Source: Dictyocoela muelleri (lineage: Eukaryota > Microsporidia). From it: a stretch of 14,010 nt of DNA. The notes below the pieces were generated by a model. That model had not been told where the DNA came from, did not search any database, and saw only the letters and a list, made by a program, of their open reading frames with translations. The stretch spans positions 1 through 14,010 of the forward strand of contig SDVU01000391.1 of NCBI GenBank assembly GCA_016256075.1, given 5' to 3'. A program made the translations under genes and the position numbers. Of this stretch, positions 8,825 to 14,010 are shown in pieces. Within the stretch, counting starts at the first letter, position 1, and every line of letters begins with the position of its first letter.

Positions 8825-8851
8825 GCATTTCGACACATAGTGGCGAAACGC
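8825..8851. repeat. 12-bp stem hairpin, repeated in part at 9438
   Basis: GCATTTCGACAC (8825-8836) and GTGGCGAAACGC (8840-8851) pair with two mismatches across a 3-base loop. The right half, with the two bases before it (AGTGGCGAAACGC), recurs in direct orientation at 9438-9450. These GC-rich words stand out in the AT-rich background. They may be ends of a decayed element; the foldback at 8921-9117 lies between the two copies. Confidence 0.5.
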
Positions 8852-8920
8852 GGTTTTTTTGATACAATTTTTTGATCCTTATGAAACATTATAAAATCCT
8901 AAAAATAAAGGATGCTACTC

Positions 8921-9117
8921 TAGTAAATACTCTTGAAAATTTTCGTGGAAAAATATAATAAAATGATAAATATAGCTGTATTTCCAGAAGTTTATTTTGA
9001 CAATATTTATATTCTTGCATAAAAATACTGATATTTACTGAATAAACTTCCAAGAATACTACAATATGTATGTATTTTATTATTTTCCCAACAATTAATT
9101 TTGAGAGTGTTTACTGG
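8921..9117. mobile_element. Foldback element C
   Basis: The left arm 8921-8998 and right arm 9039-9117 are inverted copies at moderate identity. Shared blocks are AGTAAAYACTCT at the ends, then AATAATAAAAT, then a TGTAKTATTTCC-like block, and GAAGTTTATT near the loop. The middle of about 40 bases is AT-rich. The arms are clearly more diverged than those of element A1 at 930-1180, and the sequence is unrelated to elements A and B. Confidence 0.65.
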
Positions 9118-9119
9118 TG

Positions 9120-9437
9120 AATTACTAAAAATAAAAAAAAGTTTCAGATGAAAAAAATTTTTTTTTGAAATATGAAGAATTTTATGGCATTTTATTTTTC
9201 AAAAAAAATTTTAAAAAGTTGTAAATCAGAGAAATTCAATGAACATTTTCGATTTCTGAATATAATTTGTTTATATTTTTTTTGATTGAAATTACCAATT
9301 TTGAGTCTATGTTTTGCTTTAGTTCCATTTTTTATTTTTAATTTTTTTTTGATTTAATGTTATTTTTAATTATATTTTTTTCCTGATTTTTTGATTTTTC
9401 AATTTTCAATTTTCAATTATTCTATTTAAAAGAAATT
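9120..9437. other. T-rich low-complexity stretch
   Basis: This is mostly T runs, with ATTTTCAATTTTCAATT-type iteration near 9395-9420. No gene, RNA or mobile element end was recognised. Confidence 0.6.
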
Positions 9438-9814
9438 AGTGGCGAAACGCTGGTTAACGACAACTTACCATACCCCCTGGAATAGATTTGCAGTGATTTG
9501 AACATGTAAAAAATAAAAATATCAAATTCAAATTGAAAGATGTCATTTTGTGCATGAAAATCTTTGCGCACCACTATAATTAAATAAATAGCTTCTATTA
9601 AATTCTATATAGATGCACATAGAGGTAATATTAAAAATGGTTATAGTGGGAATATTGTTTTTTTTATAAACTGGCTGTTTTTGAGCAAATTGGCTGTTTT
9701 GAAAATTGTTCTTTTAAAATTAAATTTATATAAAAGTTTAGTGAAAGAGACCCCCACGTAAGAGGAATAGAATTGTGATTTTTGTCGAACCGCATTTAAT
9801 TTTTAATCTCACAG

Positions 9815-10685
9815 ATATCAGAGAAGTACTCTCTGAATCTGACATAAATAGATTAAGTAGTGATAATATGGAAGTGATTGTGTTTCTTGTATAACCCAGG
9901 CTCATTCCAAAGGAAAAACTATGTGTGTTGCGTGGGAACCAAAATTAGATGTAGAGAGGAATCGAAAATAATATTCAATAACATAGGTTTATTTTAAAGC
10001 TATGTTGAGAAGCTAGACTTATAACATCAGATGCCTTTCTTTCTCAGTCAATATATCTTTTTAAAAGTTTATACTTCCAGTTTATAAATATATGAAATGT
10101 GAAGAGATTTTAGATTTGCTAGGAGTTCGAGAGTAGCTAGAAAGACGCTCACTAATTTTTTTAGTCTTTTTTGTGAGATAATTGCAAATGAATTTCAAAA
10201 ATGCAAGAACCCATAGGTAGTATATATACAAATTTTAGTAGAGCAATAATTTAATTGATGATTTTATTTACTTAAAAAATATAACAGGAGAAGGATGCAA
10301 AATAATCAATTCTACACCTGTGGTATATAAAAATGTACCGAAAATTGTTTTATGATTGCCATTCCAAATAGGAATGCAATAACCATAATTACAATTCATG
10401 AAAGATTTGTTCATCAGATTATATTGTAATTACATATAGTTGGCGAGCTTATGCTCCCGAACAGCTTATGCTCATTTAGATATGAATAATTCTATGATAA
10501 ATCTTCCTTTAAACTTTATTATTCTACATGATCCTATAATTCACAAGCAAAATATTGAAGGTTTATGCTCTTGATCTAAACACTTTTTAAGAAAAAAAAC
10601 AAGGATCTTCACTCATATAAAAGAGTGAATTCTTTATACATTCTTTTGAATGTATAAGATTTCTAAAACCAAAGGATTTAATTAG
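9815..10685 (+). pseudogene. Merlin / IS1595-type transposase of M3 (decayed)
   Basis: Motifs in family order are a zinc-ribbon-like CVSC (9879-9890), the helical block EEILDLLGVRE near 10100, and the first acidic block LIDDFIYLKKYNRRR (10251-10295). They continue with CTENCFMIAIPNRNAITIIT near 10330-10390, YSWRAYAPE at 10435-10460, and HDPIIHKQNIEGLCS near 10530-10575. The tail SKHFLRKKTRIFTHIKE leads to a stop at 10683-10685. The first Asp is kept (10257-10259) and the third acid, Glu, is kept (10557-10559). The second acid is lost: where the family has TDSWRAY this copy has TYSWRAY (10435-10437). Several stops are present (for example 10326-10328) and at least two frame changes, so the gene is dead. 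The N-terminal third is hard to read and its start is approximate. Confidence 0.75.
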
Positions 10686-10742
10686 CTTATAGTATTATTA
10701 AATGTCTTTAACTCTTTTTTTTTCATCTTTTCAAATTTTAAA

Positions 10743-10807
10743 AAACAGCCAATTTGCTCAAAACAGCTAATTTGCTAAAAACTGCCAATTTGCTCAAAAA
10801 AACGGCT
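10743..10807 (-). repeat. Iterated right end of M3
   Basis: Four imperfect copies of the unit AAACAGCCAATTTGCTCAA stand in tandem, with variants CTAATTTGCTA and CTGCCAATTTGCTC. The left end has only two. Iterons of this kind are typical transposase binding sites. The difference in number suggests unequal expansion after insertion. Confidence 0.7.
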
Positions 10808-10920
10808 AATGCTACCAAAAAAATGTATTATTTTCTTTTAGCCATATACTACACCTGATTTTTTTCTTTTTGATATTTTTTGTTACACCTGAAGATTAAT
10901 TGCTTTATTTTTAATTTTTA

Positions 10921-10994
10921 ATAATTTTTTAGTAAAATTATCAAGCTCAAACATTATAATATTTACATAAAGGAATACTATTTCATTTTCTAGG
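10921..10994 (+). repeat. Direct repeat R, left copy
   Basis: The block carries the word ATCAAGCTCAAACATT, then ATATTTACATAAAGGAATA, ending TTTTCTAG. It is about three-quarters identical to 12614-12701. It is followed at once by the first pair of palindromes. Confidence 0.6.
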
Positions 10995-10997
10995 TGA

Positions 10998-11092
10998 TCA
11001 TTAACTATCCGATCGGTGAGTTGATGCTCACTTGCCGAAATTATAATAATCAATAAAAAAAGGCGTCAAAACGTTGATCGGCGACTTGATGT
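10998..11092. repeat. First pair of 30-bp palindromes
   Basis: Two 30-bp imperfect palindromes, at 10998-11027 and 11063-11092, have centres 65 bases apart. The common form is an outer arm GCATCAAC, an inner CGYCGATCRRCG and a closing arm GTTGATGC. The right arms (GAGTTGATGC and GACTTGATGT) are the best kept; the left arms have drifted. They could be binding sites for a dimeric protein, remnants of transposon ends, or hairpins. No neighbouring gene explains them. Confidence 0.6.
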
Positions 11093-11094
11093 TA

Positions 11095-12087
11095 TTTTTT
11101 TCAGAATTAATTATTTTTTATTAAATTTTTTTTAGCAATTTACAATTTTTTTATTAAGCAAGAAAATATACATAATTATCGAAAAAATTAAAGTTTACAG
11201 TAATTATTTTCTAAAATGTTTTCTTTTTAAAATCTATATTGTGAATTTAAATGTAACTTCTAGATTCTGCTTTTAATATTTTTTCTCTCACTAGTTCTTC
11301 TTCTTCTGTAAAATTTGGAGAATATTACAATTTTAGGAAGTGGTATAGTTTTTTTCTGGTAAAAGTTTCTGTGCCAAGCCCCAAGCGTATTATAGTAAGT
11401 GGTATACAATATAAAATTCTATCATAACAAGACCAAAATGAAATATCGAAATGGGGTTGAAAATATGTATCACCTGATATTTTCTAAACAAAAGTAGTTT
11501 CAAAAAATTTAATAAATTCAATTAATTATATAATAATTATAAATAAAAATCAATTTTTCAATTTTTATAGACTCTTGAAACTCTATGTAATTAAGAAAAA
11601 AAGAAAGACACAAAAGTCTTCGAATTATTTATCTGTATTTTTCATTTTTAAATATAAAATTAAAAGTCCTAAAAATTGTATTCACCGATATATAGATTAG
11701 ATAGAATAAAAGTTAAAGCCATAAACATTTAAATCATAATTAATTATTCTTTAAGCAATCAGAAGGCCTTTTTCAAAGTCAATTACTATATTTTTAGGAT
11801 AATTTTTAATTGAAATTTATAATTTTTCAATAAATTAATATATCCTATTTATTTCTTCGATTTTAAAATACTGAAAAACAGAGGATATAATTTTCCAAAA
11901 CAATATTTTTCCCAAACAATCTTTATTTGACTAAAAGGGAAGTGTGCTGATTTAAGGGTGCCATAAATTAACTAATCAATGATAAATTCAGATATTTAAA
12001 TGAAAATCAGATTATATATCTATAAATCAATTTTCATCATTAATTCTGGAATAATAACTAATAAAAATTTCGTTCTCATATTTAATT
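11095..12087. other. AT-rich stretch, no gene seen
   Basis: No supported gene lies here. The words AGTGGTATA recur at 11339 and 11398, and a weak hairpin (GAAAATCAGATTATA with its partner) spans about 12002-12035. The block 11100-11170 faintly resembles the sequence after 12608, so it may be a decayed third copy of repeat R. Nothing else was recognised on either strand. Confidence 0.45.
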
Positions 12088-12370
12088 TTAAATCTCTAGA
12101 ATATCTTCCATTTCAACCTTAAATTTTTCAAATTTATTGTTATAATTCGATTTAAACAATTTTTATAACTTTATCAGATTGAAGCTTTTTTATGACATCT
12201 TTATTGCAATCTTTTAAAGCACTAGTAAAGATTTTATTTGATCTTTCCATGGTATTGTCTGCCTTTTCTTTCATATATTTATATTTTTTTAGCATTTAAA
12301 TTTTACACCGTACATTTTTATTTTTCCGTTTCCTTACTTTGTAATATTTTCATTTTTCAATGTTATTCAT
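12088..12370 (-). pseudogene. Decayed coding stretch, possibly Myb/SANT-like
   Basis: The minus strand from 12370 reads through lysine-rich, helical peptide with few interruptions. It begins MNNIEK, then KYYKVRKRKNKNVRCKI, then MLKKYKYMKEKADNTMERSN and KIFTSALKDCNKDVIKKLQS, ending in KVIKIV at 12155. A stop there (12152-12154) and a one-base shift lead into FKSNYNNKFEKFKVEMEDIL, which ends at 12088. The pattern basic-RCKI-LKKYK-EK recalls the third helix of Myb/SANT-like domains found in trihelix proteins and in the accessory protein of Harbinger elements. That is a weak likeness, not an assignment. In-frame stops at two places upstream of 12295 show that the stretch is dead or wrongly delimited. 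The 47-codon piece 12152-12295 has its own ATG. Confidence 0.4.
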
Positions 12371-12513
12371 TTTTTATATTGCCACACCCATAATTCTTAA
12401 TCATCTATTTTTTATCTAAATTATACATTGAACATTTATGTAATAGTAATTTTATTAATATTTGAATTTTGACATATGATGGGTTAAAAAATATTTTTTT
12501 TTGAAAAAAAACA

Positions 12514-12607
12514 GCATCAACACGTCGATCGACGAGTTGATGCCGTTTTAATAGATTTTAATCATTTAGAAGAGTTAGAATCAACTTGCAGATCGGCGAG
12601 TTGCGGG
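12514..12607. repeat. Second pair of 30-bp palindromes
   Basis: The copy at 12514-12543 is a palindrome with a single mismatched base pair, GCATCAAC at left and GTTGATGC at right around CGTCGATCGACG. The copy at 12578-12607 is more degenerate (TCAACTTGCAGATCGGCGAG). Their centres are 64 bases apart, nearly the same as in the first pair 1.5 kb upstream. The sequence between them is AT-rich. Direct repeat R follows directly after. Confidence 0.65.
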
Positions 12608-12613
12608 TTTGTT

Positions 12614-12701
12614 TTTTTTATAAATTTTTAGCAAAATTTTCCAAGCTCAAACATTTCAATTTTTACATAAATGAATAATAATTATTTTTCTTATCTTACA
12701 G
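12614..12701 (+). repeat. Direct repeat R, right copy
   Basis: It holds the words TTAGCAAAATTTTCCAAGCT and CAAACATT, then TTTTTACATAAATGAATA, ending CTTATCTTACAG. It matches 10921-10994 in the same orientation. Both copies end in a pyrimidine-rich tract plus an AG, followed by GGTG. This looks like a 3' splice site but may be coincidence. Confidence 0.6.
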
Positions 12702-12763
12702 GGTGTGCATATCTATAATTACAAAACGTAGAGTTGTATCTAAAATTGGTGTTCTAGAAATCA

Positions 12764-12931
12764 TCATGCACATTCTACTCGAGAAACGGTTGAAAACCCG
12801 ATTTTCGCTTTATTAATGACTCAGCAGGATACGGGTAATTAGAGGCTTTCTATGATTTTCCTAATTTCCTGCTTATTTTGTTGAGATATGTCTCCGAACT
12901 CATCTTCATGCCCAGGATAGTCTGTACTACT
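12764..12931 (-). other. Short coding-like remnant, not classified
   Basis: One minus-strand frame gives STDYPGHEDEFGDISQQ followed by NKQEIRKIIESL, then after a break VINKAKIGFSTVSRVECA. The amino acid mix and a local rise in GC make former coding likely. The fragment is too short to place in a family, and no longer frame continues it on either side. Confidence 0.3.
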
Positions 12932-13337
12932 TCATTGTCATATTAGAACAAGTCTTAATCAGTTATACCACACTAGAACAATGATATATTAATAGTCTTC
13001 CTATAGTTATTGGCTGACTAATGCCATTACCTGATTATTTATCAATGTGACTATAAAATAATTTGAACCTCGATACTTAAATTTTACATTCAAGATTTTT
13101 AAAAAGTGAACAATCCGGTGCCCTATTTGTCACTGGCAAATATGAATTTTAATACAAAACAAATGAAATATTTTAAAGCTAAAAAAACTACATGGATATC
13201 ATTTTTAAAAAGATTTAAATAATTAATTTAAACATTTTATGAAAAAAAAATTTATCTCAAATTGCCATTTCAAACAAAATCAATTATTGTTATAAGGGTT
13301 TAAATTAAAAAAATGATAATATTTATTTTATATTTAA
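12932..13337. other. AT-rich stretch, no gene seen
   Basis: No open frame of note, long inverted repeat or RNA gene is visible. The words TTAGAACAA and CTAGAACAATG (about 12944 and 12973) hint at a short decayed duplication. Confidence 0.45.
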
Positions 13338-13345
13338 GAATTTTT

Positions 13346-13736
13346 GGCTATAATCCATAATACGATGCGAGGGAAAATTATACGATTTGAGGGGAAAAAA
13401 TTAAAAACAAATTATAATCCTAAAACATTTTATTTAAAATTTAATAATGGTATTTTTTAATTTATTTCATTATTCAACATATCCGCCTGTTTAATCTTTT
13501 CTAGACAAATTCATTGCAATATCACATATATTGGTTGCCATATCTTTTTTTCATTACATCTTAATTTTGTAGTAATACTAGATAAACGCTCGTATCCAAG
13601 TAATAGTTCATTTCTAAACTCTCAAAAATTTTCATAGTTAGTTCTTATATTTTATAGAGGCATTTTTTTTAAAAAAATAAAAAATTTTCCCTCACACCGT
13701 ATAATTTTCCCTCACGCCGTATAATGGATTATAGCC
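13346..13736. mobile_element. MITE related to the one inside M1
   Basis: The 391-bp block has inverted ends of about 57 bp: GGCTATAATCCATAATACG at left and its near complement at right ending at 13736. Each end holds two units of TATACGNNNNGAGGGAAAAT, the same iteron as in the MITE at 5327-5874. The flanks GAATTTTT (13338-13345) and AAATTTTT (13737-13744) agree at 7 of 8 bases and are a probable 8-bp target duplication. Arm identity is high, so this copy looks fairly young. Unlike the first MITE, its interior contains a coding-like remnant on the minus strand. Confidence 0.8.
13457..13621 (-). pseudogene. Coding-like remnant inside the second MITE
   Basis: The minus-strand frame is open for 36 codons at 13514-13621 (EFRNELLLGYERLSSITTKL, then RCNEKKIWQPIYVILQ). 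After one stop it continues with ICLEKIKQADMLNNEIN to a stop at 13457. The amino acid mix is balanced, which is unusual for this AT-rich DNA. I do not recognise it; it lacks the zinc ribbon and acidic blocks of the Merlin transposases. It could be the last piece of the parent element's own gene or captured host sequence. Confidence 0.4.
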
Positions 13737-13762
13737 AAATTTTTTAATTATATTTAAATCTC

Positions 13763-14010
13763 AATAATTCAATTTCAAATTTTAAATCCTAATAATTCAA
13801 TTTCAAATCTTAAATCTTAATAATTCAATTTCAAATCTTAAATCTTAATTAAATGAATTTTAAAGATTAATAATCTTAATAATTCAATTTCAAATCTTAA
13901 ATCTTAATAATTCAATTTCAAATTAATAATTTTAATAATTCAATTTCAAATTTTAAATCCTAATAATTCAATTTCAAATCTTAAATCTTAATAATTCAAT
14001 TTCAAATCTT
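13763..14010 (+). repeat. 28-bp tandem satellite, running off the window end
   Basis: The unit begins AATAATTCAATTTCAAATCT and continues TAAATCTT. Copies start at 13763, 13791, 13819, 13878, 13906, 13934, 13962 and 13990, an exact 28-bp step. The only exception is the block 13847-13877 (31 bp), which carries a different sequence, partly resembling an inverted unit. The array begins shortly after the right end of the MITE at 13736 and continues past the window. Confidence 0.9.

Larger units (their letters stand above)
9673..10807 (+). mobile_element. Merlin-like DNA transposon M3 with iterated ends
   Basis: The left end has two copies of a 20-21 bp iteron, GGCTGTTTTTGAGCAAATT, at 9673-9712. 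The right end has about four inverted copies (AAACAGCCAATTTGCTCAA and variants, 10743-10807). Inside is a decayed plus-strand transposase of the same superfamily as M1 and M2, and the 1.1-kb length is normal for Merlin. I found no clear target duplication, and the unequal iteron number leaves the exact termini open by some bases. The terminal sequence shares no detail with M1 or M2. Confidence 0.7.

Noticed and set aside
12764-12931. Possible assignment of the minus-strand remnant to a known mobile element family
   Set aside because: The fragment has no diagnostic motif; it is listed only as an unclassified coding-like stretch.
1-14010. CRISPR array, tRNA or rRNA genes, bacterial operon
   Set aside because: The tandem repeats present (21 bp and 28 bp) have no unique spacers, and I saw no cloverleaf or conserved rRNA sequence on either strand.

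Overview
The window looks like a gene-poor, transposon-filled stretch of a very AT-rich eukaryotic nuclear genome. I see no intact protein gene, no rRNA, tRNA or CRISPR array, and no bacterial-type operon. The transposase remnants are of the Merlin / IS1595 (ISXO2-like) type. Together with the extreme AT bias and the many MITEs, this fits an expanded microsporidian genome (for example Edhazardia, Hamiltosporidium or Anncaliia type). That organism call is an inference; other AT-rich eukaryotes carrying Merlin are possible.

Layout, left to right. Bases 1-114 are the 3' end of an open frame that enters from outside. Bases 643-730 are a very small element with C-rich inverted ends. Bases 838-2155 are a cluster of foldback (long inverted repeat) elements, with at least two sequence families. 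Bases 2352-2718 hold short G-rich repeats and a roughly 21-bp tandem repeat. Bases 4174-4539 are an unidentified decayed coding stretch. Three different Merlin-like transposons follow: M1 (+, 4834-6544), M2 (-, 7177-8686) and M3 (+, about 9673-10807). Each has its own terminal inverted repeat sequence and a decayed transposase. M1 is split by a 548-bp MITE flanked by a 9-bp target duplication, and M2 is split near the end of its coding region by a 544-bp mariner-type MITE at a TA site. A foldback and a small hairpin repeat lie between M2 and M3. From 10.9 to 12.7 kb there are two pairs of 30-bp palindromes, each pair with 64-65 bp between centres, accompanied by an 80-bp direct repeat. Decayed coding stretches occur on the minus strand at 12088-12370 and 12764-12931. 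At 13346-13736 lies a second MITE related to the one inside M1, with a coding-like remnant inside. A 28-bp satellite runs from 13763 off the window end.

No pathway links these parts. What they record is successive transposition: three Merlin families arrived and decayed, and smaller non-autonomous elements inserted into them. The least explained signal is the paired palindrome repeat at 10998-11092 and 12514-12607.
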